Positions 1-10,384 of a DNA stretch of 64,000 nt are shown piece by piece. Origin of the DNA: Bicyclus anynana (taxonomy: Eukaryota; Arthropoda; Insecta; Lepidoptera; Nymphalidae); the NCBI RefSeq assembly GCF_947172395.1, contig NC_069095.1:15350271-15414270 (forward strand), read 5' to 3'. Position 1 is the first letter of the stretch; every line of letters starts with the position of its first letter. The notes beneath the pieces were generated by a model that had not been told where the DNA came from, ran no database searches, and saw only the letters and a program-made list of their open reading frames with translations. Made by a program: the position numbers and the translations under genes.

Positions 1-97
1 CTTGGAATTTAGTATTGTTTTCTTTTTGGACAAATATTTTTCTAGTCAAGACCAAGACTTTTCTGTAATAGCATAAAACTAAGCTGATACTGGGGGT

Positions 98-260
98 TTG
101 GAACGACACTGCGCGAATATGAAGTCGTGCGCGCGGGGCAGAGGAAAGGACTGCGCGGGTATGAAGTCGTGCGCGCGGGGCATCGCTATCCCCCTCCCGG
201 ACCACGCGAATCATCGGGAGTATTACGAACAACTTTGCCAAGCTATAGTTAAGAAGTTTC
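98..260 (-). repeat. GC-rich interspersed repeat, diverged copy
   Basis: A GC-rich patch in AT-rich DNA. It contains the word atgaagtcgtgcgcgcgggg twice, about 47 bases apart. The reverse complement (gcacgacttcatacccgcgcag) recurs with changes near 29305-29410 and more weakly at 30370-30475, so this is a dispersed repeat. The 90-codon frame over it starts at TTG and consists of the repeat words, so I do not call a gene. Confidence 0.55.
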
Positions 261-1009
261 TGAAGACATATAAAAATTTAAAATTAAATTATTGTATTCC
301 GATAGGAACCCTCAAGTGTGGTTGTTGTTTAAACTACAGGATCATTAGATTTACCACCCCTGTAGTTTGACAAGCACAGATTAGGTTAGTTTCTAAGATG
401 TAGTGCGTGTCATGTGAATATTCCTCTGTTATATAGCCTGGTTTACCACTTAACATCTGGTGAACCATTTGCTTGTTCCATCACTATAAAAAGAAAAAAG
501 TCTACACAGTGAAACACAAAGTTCGATTAAAAAGCTTTCCTTTGTAAAAAAATTCCTCAGCAAGTAGCTCGTGAATTATTCCGCTGAGTGTAACTAAATG
601 GAATTTAATAGAAGTTTGTAAGAATATTTAATTTATTACATCCTTCGGAGAGACCCGCCCGAGACCGATGAGCGATTTATCATAGATCTGTGAAGTAATG
701 CAAATTGGAAAAAACGGAGTTTCGTTTTAAAATCCTCCGCAAACTTTCGAGACTCTAAAATAAGAGTAAGTATTATACTTAGGTAAGTGCTATCTCATAA
801 GTAATATCTCTTTTGTAAATCCCTTTTAAATTTAGCTAATTTCATCTTTAATGACAATATGTAGAATGAAGATATACTATTTTTTAACATACACGACATA
901 TTCGTATAAATAGTTATGATATAGTCATTCCTGTAGGCCTAACATGCAACCAAATGCAACGATATTTTACACTGTAGATATGTTACGTGTCTACAAAATC
1001 ACACTGCAA
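261..1009. other. Intergenic, nothing recognised
   Basis: AT-rich DNA with no open frame of interest and no repeat that I can match elsewhere in the window. Confidence 0.5.
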
Positions 1010-1014
1010 ATATG

Positions 1015-1158
1015 ATCCGAATTTAGCTACCCCATTGAGCGGGATAATATATAGCCTATAGCCTAAGAATGTTTCAAATCGGACCAGTAGTTCCTGAGAT
1101 TAGCGCGTTCAATCAAACAAACAACAAACTCTTCAGCTTTATAATATTAGTAGAGATT
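1015..1158 (-). repeat. Interspersed repeat (ctaatattataaagctgaag family)
   Basis: Minus-strand copy of a family also found at 23779-23980 (+) and 26723-26935 (+). Shared landmarks are ataatattataaagctgaag, gaacgcgctaatctcaggaa and gaaaccgcgcggcgtc. Copies start and end at similar points, which fits a short non-autonomous element. I cannot assign its class from sequence alone. Confidence 0.7.
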
Positions 1159-2365
1159 CGGAGTAAACTGAAAAATTAACAAGCGTATTTGAAGGGTTAG
1201 GGATTTTGCAATTTGCCTAAGTGTACCAAAAAACGTCATAAAAGAATTCAATTTGCGCGAAGGCTGCCGTTAAATTTTTCATTACAGCGTTCCCGGCCGA
1301 TGGACAGCCATTAATTTTGGACTCGCGTAATCGAAACACGGGATGGGACAGTTTCCAACTGAATTGGTTGTAACCGAAAAGTAACACGGTGACCCGGAAG
1401 AGAGATTAGTCTTACACAGTGTTTTGACACAATACGTACCTGATCAATATTGGTCAGGTATGTATTTTATCAAAAACACGAAGATTGAAGATAATTAATC
1501 TTTAACAAAATATTTCGACGACTAAGCTATTTAAGAAGCAAAAACTGTAATTAAGAAGAGAATTTTTCAGAGGATCATTCATCATAATTCAAACGTAGAA
1601 CCTCCTCCTTTTTGGAAGTCGGTTAAAAACTAAGCCTTTTCAGAAATACATTTTATTTAGGAACTGCTAGTTAAAATGCATAGCATTTATATAAGAATGT
1701 ATGTTGTTAACCAAAAATAAACAAAGAAATACTCGTACGAGTACGTACGCTCCAATCAAGCTAGCAGAATGATCTCAATTGTTTCACTAATGAAAAATTA
1801 AACTTTGCCCAGTCAGTATAGTGCTGTTCCTCATAAAGCCAGACTAGTAGTAACTAGGATCTGAGCCCAGCGGTAGATTGCAATTTACCCCAGTAGATAG
1901 ATCAGAAATTACTCATTATATCGGCCAAGAGTTTAATGTCTACTCTTAGCCGCGTCGCTCCGTCGTAACCAACTCGAAATTGTTTGTTACTAATTTCCCA
2001 GGATTCCCGCTAACGAGGTTAAGATTTCCGAAATTGACTTTAGATTGGATTGTAACGTGAATTGTCAAAGATGAGCTCCCTCAGGGTCTGGACCATTGTA
2101 GTTATACTTTATCAAAGTGAGTTAGCGACTCGTTTTGCACGATTTAATCATGGAAAAGTTAAATTGTTCTATTTCCCAGTTTGAATAGATTATATCAACT
2201 GTCAACTAACACGCAGTCAATTTATCTGGATCTGTTTTGCCAGTAATTATATTATTTAGCAAAACTTGGATTACTAAAAAGTAATTTTATATAGTTCCTA
2301 GGACGCCAAAAAATAATAAATTCATTAAAAATTTAAACTTTTGTGACTTTGCAGCTTTTAGTGAT
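1159..2365. other. Intergenic with one repeat end
   Basis: Mostly featureless AT-rich DNA. At 1600-1635 there is a minus-strand fragment ending ggaagtcggttaaaaa, the terminus of the ACCGACTTC element family seen fuller at 35813-36235. A 12-bp palindrome actcgtacgagt lies near 1731. No coding signal was seen. Confidence 0.5.
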
Positions 2366-2414
2366 GATAAATAAAGATAAAGATTCTTAATCTGAATCTT
2401 TATCTTTATTTATC
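2366..2414. repeat. Perfect 21-bp inverted repeat (hairpin)
   Basis: Arms 2366-2386 and 2394-2414 are perfect reverse complements separated by 7 bases. The arms are built from aaagataaa-type words. It lies about 250 bases upstream of the first partial exon copy of the membrane protein gene. Function unknown. Confidence 0.85.
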
Positions 2415-2639
2415 AATCGGTCTGATCGGTACCGAGCAAAAACTACGTACTTTCTAACTTTGGTCCCTGCTCTTTATGTTTTAACTGCCTCCTTAGTTTA
2501 ATGCTTACATCGCGTCTTTGGTCGATCATGGTTTTGTTTAAATTTTACCATTTTCCTTATTCTGGCGCTGTGTGACTTCGATGTGTGATTAAACTGGAGA
2601 CGGCCTCTTTCTTCGCACATGTATCATAATACGCTACAG

Positions 2640-2905
2640 TTCTTCTTGGGCGGAGACCCAATCGTTTTACCTCCTCCGTTGTCTATAGCTGTGATCAACC
2701 TACTCATCAGCTGGTACACGCTGGGCAGCCAGCTCGAAAAGTTCTTTCATTCTCCCCAGTTAGGCGCTGTGTGACTTCTGTGTGCAATTAAGCTTTAGCT
2801 TGGGAGGAAACTTAATCGTTTTTACTTCCTCCGCTGCCTATAGCTGGCATCAGCCTCATTATCAGCTGGTACACGCTGGGCTGCCAGCTCCAAAAGTTCT
2901 TCCAT
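2640..2905 (+). pseudogene. Two partial tandem copies of exon 1, 5' portion
   Basis: Two segments (about 2640-2757 and 2800-2905) repeat the beginning of the exon at 3006-3253. Each encodes a version of the peptide ISWYTL-G/S-x-QL in the same relative frame, preceded by PPxxIAxI. Both then run into KFFH instead of the SPTSTELHEV continuation of the intact exon. The surrounding ggcgctgtgtgacttc and gtgtgcaattaagctt words are repeated too, giving a unit of roughly 190-200 bp. Copy 2640-2757 has an open frame back through FFLGGDPIV and could itself be a real upstream exon, so pseudoexon is an inference. Confidence 0.6.
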
Positions 2906-3005
2906 CCTCTTTTTCTTCTTCTTCTTTCTTTCATCTTTCATCTTCGTTTTTTCATCCTCGACTTCTGTGTGCAATTAAGCTTAAGCTTCATGGGAGGAAA
3001 CCTAA

Positions 3006-6000
3006 TCGTTTTTACTTCCTCCGGTGTCTATAGCTGGTATCAGCCTCATCATCAGCTGGTATACGCTGAGCTGCCAGCTGTCACCGACCAGCACCGAGCT
3101 GCACGAGGTCACGCTGCTCAAGCTGCTGTACCTGCACGACCCGGCGGCGTGCGGCAGAGTGCCCTTCTACAACATCACCATGAAGTACAACAACGAGTCG
3201 TACTCCACCATCATGTGGCTCGTGAGAAACAATATGGCATCTTCCTTCAGAAGGTAATGTTTCAATATCACCATGAAGTACCTACAACAATGAGTCGTAC
3301 TCTACCATCATGTGGCTCGTGAGGAACAATATGGCATCTTCCTTCAGAAGGTAATGTTTCAATATCACCATGAAGTACCTACAACAATGAGTCGTACTCT
3401 ACCATCATGTGGCTCGTGAGGAACAATATGGCATCTTCCTTCAGAAGGTAATGTTTCAATATCACCACCTAGTACAACAATGAGTCGTACTCCACTGACA
3501 TGTGGCTTGTGAGGATGAATATGCCATCTGCTTTTAGAAGGTAATGGTTCTTCGTTCCAGGGTCAAAATATTTATTCATGATCAATGATCATATTGTAAA
3601 CTTCATATTTATGATATTCATAGCGAGTCGAACAAAATTATGAACGTAGCGAGCCATTGTAGGGGTGTTTTCCTTCCAAGTAATTTTTTAGACTTTGGTG
3701 TGGTCCGATAAAAATTATGCCCCTTAAAAATGGTTCGACAAGGTAACCACTTTGTTTTAAACATCTTTCTTTATGTATTCTCCAAAACCTCTCTTAGTTT
3801 GTAACTTATTTTTACTTAGGCTTGTATATGCTACTAATGCTATGCATTGCTAAGTTCCGATGCTGGGGCCAGTGTAATTACAATGCTCAACGAAGTGTTG
3901 CTATGTACTCGTACAACGATTATAATTTTTCAATTGCCATCAATATTTTATTTTTTTATTATAGTTTGGCTAATGAAAGTAGAGACTGAAATCACCCGCC
4001 AAATTCAAGAATAACTAATAATAGTAATAAATAATATACCAATAAATAATAATTTAAACAAATGGAAAAACATGCGTTTTCAATATTTGTTTTAATTATT
4101 TTTTTGTTTATGAATACATTGATACTGAGACTAAATATTAAACTAAAAGTTATTCCAACATTTGCACTATAATTTTGAGAATTTACTCAGTTTTTCTTAT
4201 TTCGGGCGATTTCAATCTCTACTTTCATTAGCCAAACTCTAGTTCATCAATAGCTCCAATTTATTTCAGCAAAGTCCAGCTATGGTTGTGTCTCCACGCG
4301 CTATGGCTGGCCCTGTCCGTGGCCAACATGTGGCATGGTCAGCGCCACTGTGGCTTCTACGCGGCGGTCGTCCCCTTCACCGTGGTCGGTGTCACGCTGC
4401 TCGTCGTAGACCTCATCTACACGGGACTCTTCCTGCAGAATGTGCCACACACTGATTCTCAGAGTAAGTGACGTGAGCGAAGCCTTCCCTGATCTACACT
4501 GGATTGTTCCTGCAGAATGTTCCTTACACTGGTCCTCAAAAGAATATTCATATTTAACTAGAGACGTGCGCGAATTCTTCACTGATCTACACGGGACTCT
4601 TCCTGCAAAATGTTCGTTACAAATGTTACTTCCACATCTGTAGGACGTGCTAAAGAATAACACATACTTACACGCAACTGATTAGTTGGTCTATACAGCT
4701 TCGGAGCAGTGGTGTAGCCTGTCCCCATGTAGCTTTAAATAAAGAGGTCCTGAGTTCGAGCCTTAGTCCTAGCACTAGTCCTGGTTATGAGTATGCAGTA
4801 AGACTACTTAGCCTGGAGTTGAGAAGTTGATAGTGCTTCGGAGAGCACATAAAGCCTTCAGTCCCGGTCGTTATCATTCTCATCTCAAAGTGGTTAACGA
4901 CAACGTAACGATAGCGTAACGATAACGTAATTTTAGTAGTAACGGTAAGTAACATTATTACTCTTGTGCCCACCAACTCGCATTGCAGCAGCGTTTAGTC
5001 TAAGCTGAATATACCTACCCTCTCGTTTATGGAGGGAGAACTGGGCTTGGATGCCATTAAAATAGGATGAAGTCGCGGTCGCCCATTAGTTGATCGTAAA
5101 GCAACTCAGATATAAATGAACACAAAGACAGAACCATTCGCTTGGAAGATCGATTAGCTTCGACTGTATTCATCATGTGAAAGAATACCTATAACCAGAA
5201 GGTTTGCGTATATATAGATGAGTTGCTAGTCAGATCAGAATCCAACGACAAGTAAGCATTTGGCTGTAATCTAACCTGAGGTTAAGGTTCCCTCAGGATT
5301 TATAAAAATCTGAATTTAAATCAATCAATGAATCAATCAATTTGATATTTGCAAACATGTGGTAGGGATGGCAATACAATATTTGAAAAATTATCAACCT
5401 AAATTTTGCATGCAAAATTATTAAAAACAAATTAGTTAATATGTACTAGTACTAGTTAGGTTAGTTAGATACGTTATGATTTTAAATATATATTTAAAGC
5501 ATTAAAATAAAATTATAATTCAGGCGGATGAAGTCGTGGATGTCCACAAGTTTTATAATATAACCCATTTCCATATTTTCCTCGTAACTTTGTTATAAGA
5601 TTGGGTATTTAATAATTCCGGGAATTCAATTTAATAAAGTCCCTTCTGACCTCTATTACCCGTACGAAAGGTCTTAGGGATGTCCACATCTAATAAAATA
5701 GCGTAAGTTAACTCTGTACAACAAATAATTTTCAAAAAATCTACTTTTGGCGAAACTCCTAATTCAGTTACATCGCTGGAAGTTTGCTAGATTTTTAGTA
5801 TTACGAGTACTTATATGTATAGGATATATATGTCGGAAATGTACTTACTGGACTTAGGTATTCGGCAATATACCTCCTTAGTCATTATATCTGCAAGATA
5901 TCGGGTGGATATACAGTCTTTATGCCGTTAATAACAAATATAATAAGTGCTAAGATTTTTGTATTGTCTTTTTCCATACTTATGGATAAGGTCAGTAATG

Positions 6001-7167
6001 CCCTTCCGAGGTCTTTTCTTTCTGATTTTTACAATCGTACTAATATTATCAACCCAAAAGTTTGTATGGATGTTTGTTTGGATGTTTGTTACTCTTTAAC
6101 GCCGCAACTTCATCGATTTAACTTAATGTAATATTAGAAATAGATTTTACTCGGTATTAACACATAGGCTACAAAGGCGTCCGCTAGTTTTTATATTTAT
6201 TTAAATAACAGTGAGCACACTGCACGTGTGCCCATCAATTGTGGATTCATAACCAAACCCACTTCTAACAGTCTTTACGCCTAATCCCAGGGGAAGAGGG
6301 AATATTGATCACGTTAAAAAATTGTCTTATATCTTTCTTCTTTTAAAAATTTCTACTATTTTTACAGTTGCAACCCTCGGCTTCATGAACACCAGCTTTC
6401 CTGGAAGCCTCAGATGGATCAACAGGCCGTTCCCCTGGCCACTGGAGTACGTCTCCGACGAGGACACCACCTGGGTCTCCCTGCTCTTCGCCTACATCAG
6501 CTGCCGAGGAGTGGTGCAGTGGATCATCAACTTCTGGATGATCAAGGACAATTACTACGACGGTCTTGATGCTTATCGTAAGTTCTTTGATAATTTTCAA
6601 TCGCCTAAACCGTTAGATAAGCCTTTAGCAAATTGGAGAGAGCTGTGCTATCCCAGTGTGGAAGAGGAACTTGTAAAATACAAGAAACCTAATGAGTTAA
6701 TGAGATTTGAATCTTGGAATATGATGTACCTCATGAGGTACAGGTATGATGTACCTAATGAGGTACAGGTATGATGTACCCAATGAGGTACAGGTATGAT
6801 GTACCTAATGAGGTACAGGTGTGATGTACCTAATGAGGTACAGGTATGATGTACCTAATGAGGTACAGGTAATATGTACCTAATGAGGTACATCATATCC
6901 CAACCCAGGATTAGATTCCAAGATATTTCGAATAATAACATCAACTCGGAATAATTTACATTTCGATGTCCGTAATATTGCAGATCGTCTTCAAAAGGAA
7001 AAATCAAGGCAAAGATCAAAGGCGTGAACGTGAACATCCACAATCAATCTCTCATTCCTTTTGTTTGTCGCTACAAAGACGAAGATGTGAAGGCGCCCCA
7101 TTATGTTAACACGGATTATCTTCAGAAGTATAATATTGTACGAAATAAGAAAATACTTTGTGTGTAA
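3006..7167 (+). CDS. Multipass membrane protein, unidentified, four visible exons (5' end not found)
   Basis: I do not recognise the family. Visible exons: (1) about 3006-3253, donor AAG|GTAATG; (2) 4270-4463, acceptor ttatttcag, donor CAGA|GTAAGT; (3) 6368-6577, acceptor tttacag, donor TATC|GTAAGT; (4) probably 6998-7167, ending TAA. The phases of the first two introns fit exactly. For exon 4 the strong acceptor at 6983 breaks the frame, while the weaker caaaag at 6997 keeps it, so that border is uncertain. The exons have GC-rich third positions unlike the flanking DNA. Exon 2 encodes two hydrophobic spans (LWLCLHALWLALSVANMW and GFYAAVVPFTVVGVTLLVV) and exon 3 a third (WVSLLFAYISCRGVVQWIIN). 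Exon 1 has a possible N-glycosylation site (NIT) and a short hydrophobic stretch. The predicted tail is basic, then mixed charge. No start codon or signal peptide is visible; more exons probably lie upstream. Partial copies of its own exons surround it. Confidence 0.7.
3254..3546 (+). repeat. Tandem copies of exon 1 tail with its 5' splice site
   Basis: The last ~95 bases of exon 1 plus GTAATG are repeated three more times inside intron 1 (3260-3356, 3357-3453, 3454-3546). The period is 97, 97 and 93 bases. Donors GTAATG therefore occur at 3254, 3351, 3448 and 3541. Units 2 and 3 read identical to each other; unit 4 is diverged. A four-base insertion (ctac) breaks the reading frame in units 2 and 3. 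Reading past the first donor hits TAA at once, so use of a later donor would truncate the protein. Confidence 0.85.
3963..4238. mobile_element. MITE with 23-bp perfect terminal inverted repeats, in intron 1
   Basis: Left end AGTTTGGCTAATGAAAGTAG (3963-3985) is matched perfectly by its reverse complement at 4216-4238, and similarity continues inward for about 15 bases with mismatches. Length is 276 bp with no coding capacity. Target duplication not resolved. Confidence 0.75.
4489..4621 (+). repeat. Two copies of exon 2 tail in intron 2
   Basis: The end of exon 2 (from 4412, encoding LIYTGLFLQNVP) recurs at 4489 and 4582. The copies encode LIYTGLFLQNVPYTGPQ and LIYTGLFLQNVRYK. Differences between copies are mostly synonymous (ctc/ctg, acg/act, ctcttc/ttgttc), so they may have passed through a selected coding state before ending up here. 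Neither has an obvious acceptor of its own. Confidence 0.75.
4622..6367. other. Rest of intron 2: repeat fragments
   Basis: The region holds gtaacgata microsatellite-like copies (4895-4930), an aatc-rich tract (5315-5340), and a segment at 5920-6025 that recurs at 7630-7722 (shared word ccatacttatgg and cagtaatgcccttccga). At 6040-6190 there is a minus-strand copy of the tagcggacgcccgcg family. No coding signal was seen. Confidence 0.55.
6719..6894. repeat. 25-bp palindromic tandem array, seven copies, in intron 3
   Basis: The word gtacc recurs at 6726, 6751, 6776, 6801, 6826, 6851 and 6876, exactly 25 bases apart. Each unit contains tgtacctaatgaggtaca; the first variant, tgtacctcatgaggtaca, is a perfect palindrome. 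The array is bordered by inverted words (atcttggaat before it, attccaagat at 6915-6924). It starts about 140 bases after the exon 3 donor. Confidence 0.9.
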
Positions 7168-7269
7168 TATATTTTTGGTAAAGGACTGGATTGAAAGATC
7201 TTCTATATTATATTGACCTCATTGTCTTAAAACATTTATTAAAATGTATTTTTTGTTGAAGCAAATTTT

Positions 7270-7605
7270 TAGATATTTTTAAATTCAGAATTCATTTATT
7301 TCAATAGTTTATCAGCATTTTTTAAACGTCAGTTTTGTCTATTGATAGTGATTAGTGACTCTACCAACGGTTAGGAAGGCAAAAACTGCTGAGAACTGGC
7401 TGTACACTCAACAGTTGCTCTTTAAAAAATCATACATCAATAATTTTGGTGATCTGAGGAAGCTGATCCAATGGTCTCCGAGCATCTTTATTGTTAACGA
7501 ATTTCGTCAGTTGTGTAGTAACCTAGACTTAGTAAATGTTTTAACACATTACTTAAATTAAGTTAAATTCTTAACTCTCTAAGAAGAAGAAGAAGAAGAA
7601 GAAGA
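7270..7605 (+). repeat. Interspersed repeat (cactcaacagttgctcttt family)
   Basis: Copy of a dispersed family. The block around gactctaccaacggtt, tgctgagaa and caacagttgctctttaaaaa recurs at 31690-31835, and weakly at 9850-9905. Its 3' part (gtagtaacctagacttagtaaatg to the agaagaag tail) is repeated again at 7893-7985. The 68-codon frame here belongs to the repeat. Confidence 0.65.
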
Positions 7606-7985
7606 ATAGACTCTATCTCGATATCTGCCTTATGCCGTTAATAATAATAATAAATATATTTGCATTGTCTTTTTCCATACTTATGGCTAGGGTCAGTAAT
7701 GCCCTTCCGAGATCTGTCCTTTTTAACCGACTTCCAAAAAGGAGGAGGTTCTACGTTCGGCTGTATGTATGTTCTTTTTTTTATGTATGTCCAGCGATAA
7801 TTCCGTCATTTGTGGACCGATTTTGAAAATTCTTTTTTTGTTTTGAAGGGTCTGATTCCAGGGTGGTCCCATTTTTTTCATGTCAGGATCTGATGAGTTG
7901 TGTAGTAACCTAGACTTAGTAAATGTTTTTAACACATCACTTAAACTAAGTTAAATTCTGAACTCTCTAAGAAGAAGAAGAAGAA
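7606..7985 (+). repeat. Composite of repeat fragments
   Basis: 7630-7722 repeats 5920-6025. From 7724, ttttaaccgacttccaaaaaggagg begins a 5' end of the ACCGACTTC element family (also 35813 and 36643). From 7893 the gtagtaacctagacttag segment and agaagaag tail of the preceding repeat recur. Confidence 0.65.
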
Positions 7986-8330
7986 TAGACTCAAACTCAA
8001 GACCTAGTCCCAGGCTAACCGCTAACTGATGTAGACATACCGTCAAAAGACATCATATTGAAATTGAGTGTTCGCAAAGTGGAAAATAATTTAACACCAC
8101 AAGCTAACATCCACGCCGCTAACGACACAAAGCGTTTTGCATGCATTAATAATTCCGTTATACCCTCAACATAGTGTTTTCCGAAATTCCATTAAAGGTG
8201 TGTTCAGTACCGTAGAGTATACCAACATACAATAAACACATGACTGGTATATTTTATTCTTCAAACTCAAATTTTAATTTAGTTTATTCAGTGGATACAA
8301 TATTTTCTTATGCATATATATCGATCGTTA

Positions 8331-8578
8331 GCCGTGATAACCCAGTGGATATGACCTATGCCATTGATTTGGAGGGTGTAAGTTCAAATCCGTTCCAGAG
8401 CATACAACTTTTCAATAATGTGCATTTTAAGATATTAAATAAATTTCACGTGTCTGTATCGGTAAAGGGAAAACATCGTGAGGAAACCTGCATTCCTGAG
8501 AATTTCCTTAATTTTCTTCGTGTGTGAAATCTGCAAATCCGCCAGCGTTGTGGACTATTAGCCTAACCCCTAATTTTG
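8331..8578 (+). repeat. tRNA-derived SINE, family 1
   Basis: A near-full copy. The head has a tRNA-like region (cccagtggatatgacct, then a degraded B box, agttcaaatcc). The body carries atattaaataaatttcacgtgtc, gaggaaacctgcat and gtgtgaaatctgcaaatccgc, ending near cctaacccct. Other copies lie at 29671-29830 (+), 32824-32945 (-), 50925-51205 (+), 54703-55057 (-) and 55917-56210 (-). Open frames spanning it are incidental. Confidence 0.8.
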
Positions 8579-8590
8579 AAAGAACGTGCT

Positions 8591-8690
8591 CTTCACACAC
8601 GAAAATTCTCAGGTATGCAGGTTTCCTTACGTTGTTTTTCCTTCACCGTCTGAGACACGTGATATTTAATTTTTTAAAAGAACCCACACA
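8591..8690 (-). repeat. Inverted partial SINE, family 1
   Basis: Minus-strand fragment (ttcacacacgaaaattctcaggtatgcagg, then gagacacgtgatatttaa) lying tail-to-tail with the SINE at 8331-8578, about 12 bases away. Confidence 0.75.
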
Positions 8691-8988
8691 AATATTTTTA
8701 GTAACGTTAAGCAATATTAAAGTGTTTTTTGATAGAAGTGTTTGGAAATCTTTGCAAGATGCCTGTGTAACGGACATCTCGACTTATAATGATAATGATG
8801 GGCAACAATTACTGATCAATAAACAAATTAATGGCTTTAAAATTACTTTAAGTACCTATTCCACAACCTTTACTAGTCTAGTGGTTAGGCGGCGGACTAT
8901 TTTTCTCCTATCATTCAAAAATATATATGTAAGCGCTCGGGGATTGGTACAATAAAAAAAGCTACTTTTATTTTTCATGCGCACATTT

Positions 8989-9535
8989 ATTATAGTATGC
9001 GCGTTATCATCTGAGTCGTCCGGTCATAAAAGTCAAAAAAGATAGGAATGTGCAGCGCGCCTACCTGCGCACCCTAATTATCGATAAACGGCTACCTGCG
9101 CACGTGCTAATGATGAGTCAATAATGATTTGGACGATTCTGATCACGAGAAGACTGGGCCAAATGTGTTAGGCATGCCGAAGAACTTCAAAACAAAGATT
9201 TACAAAAAGCTCTAATTAGAGATCACGCGCCGCTTATAATAAATTTGGCAGAAGACGAAGATTCTGATGATGAAGACTCAGATGAAGATTAATTTTATTT
9301 AGTTAATAATTATATAATATGAAATATGTATTATATTAAATCAAATATTGTTAATTTTTTTAATTTTGTGAACAAGATACGATAATAAACTTTACTTATC
9401 GATAATATGTCTTTCATTGTTACACCCTTCACTAGACGGCTCCATAAGACCCATAAGTGCAAGCGAGATAGATATAGAGAAATGATTTATGGCCCTAAGA
9501 CTCAGTTGTTAACGATAGTAGTATAACCAATTTTA
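8989..9535 (+). mobile_element. Deleted DNA transposon, copy 1 (keeps transposase C-terminus)
   Basis: It starts with a terminal sequence tatagtatgcgcgttat (8991-9007) that also bounds copy 2 at 56683-56699 in inverted position. The interior keeps only the end of the transposase frame (9143-9292). The segment 9293-9535 appears essentially identical to the reverse complement of 56697-56923, including ttatcgataatatgtctttc and ggccctaagactcagttgtt. The outermost right end seems truncated (gtagtata, then accaatttt). Confidence 0.75.
9143..9292 (+). pseudogene. Transposase C-terminal remnant
   Basis: An open stretch of 49 codons ending TAA reads SREDWAKCVRHAEEL, then LIRDHAPLIINL and an acidic Asp/Glu/Ser tail. 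From memory of the family, this pattern (EDW, CVRHAE, then IINL and an acidic end) matches the tail of IS630/Tc1-mariner-like DDE transposases common in insects. An in-frame stop precedes it at 9140. The catalytic core is absent, so it cannot be active. The N-terminal part of the same kind of protein is at 56912-57136. Confidence 0.6.
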
Positions 9536-10384
9536 CACATTAGCTGCACAAAGGAAAGCTTATCTGTGTAAAAGTTGTTCTCCCGCTATTGTCCAAGCCG
9601 TATCTAGCTTCGCTGCAAAAAGTTTACTTTACTAATGGCTCCTGCTATTTATAGCAACAAAGAAACTAAATGACGTCGACGGTGACTTTAAAGCAAGAAT
9701 TTACAGTTTTAAATCAAGTTAAAATATAATTTAATAACCTAACCAATATAAATAAGTCAAATAATTAGAGTTATTTATATCCGCAATAAAGTTTTAAATT
9801 TAAATACGTTTCTTTCTAATAATTTACGGTATAAGAGCGTTTGAACAGTCGAGTTTGCCTATTTGTAGCGACTCTACCACTGGTAAAATAGAAATATACT
9901 CTACCGGGAAGATTTGCTTAAATAAATAAATTTCGAGCTGAAAATCCTTAATTAAAACCAGTGGATTATTTTATCAAAAGAGCACTTTAAATTCCGTTAA
10001 ACTGGAAACTATTCGTGGACTAATAATTCTTTGAATCTACTCCCGCTCGCAAGTTATAGAGTGTGAAATAATGGAGTATAAATTCTTGTTCAAAATACTG
10101 ACTCTAGAATTTAGAGTACAATGATTTAGTGGCAGTTTTTCTGTAGTGGCAGTTGAATTAGAATTCAAATTTTAATTAGAATGAAGGTAGGGTGGCAGAA
10201 TCTCTCTCTCTCTATTGCTAGTAGAAGTCTGTATAAATATTATGTATTACTTATTGATCGCAATTCGATTTTCGGCATTATACCAGAACGCCAAATCGCG
10301 TGGCGGTACGTCATTGCGAATATTGCGCTAACAAGCCACGGCTAAGACTTCGGACTTACCAGCTGATACAAAATACATTAAGAT
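9536..10384. other. Intergenic, mostly featureless
   Basis: AT-rich. A weak fragment (gcgactctaccactggt, 9868-9905) belongs to the repeat at 7270-7605. A short tctctctctctc tract lies near 10200. No gene was seen. Confidence 0.5.

Noticed and set aside
98..370. 90-codon plus-strand frame
   Set aside because: Starts at TTG, is built from repeated GC-rich words of a dispersed repeat, and has no domain.
8240..8955. Two adjacent plus-strand frames of 95 and 143 codons
   Set aside because: Both lie mostly over SINE family 1 copies; the sequence is explained by the repeats.
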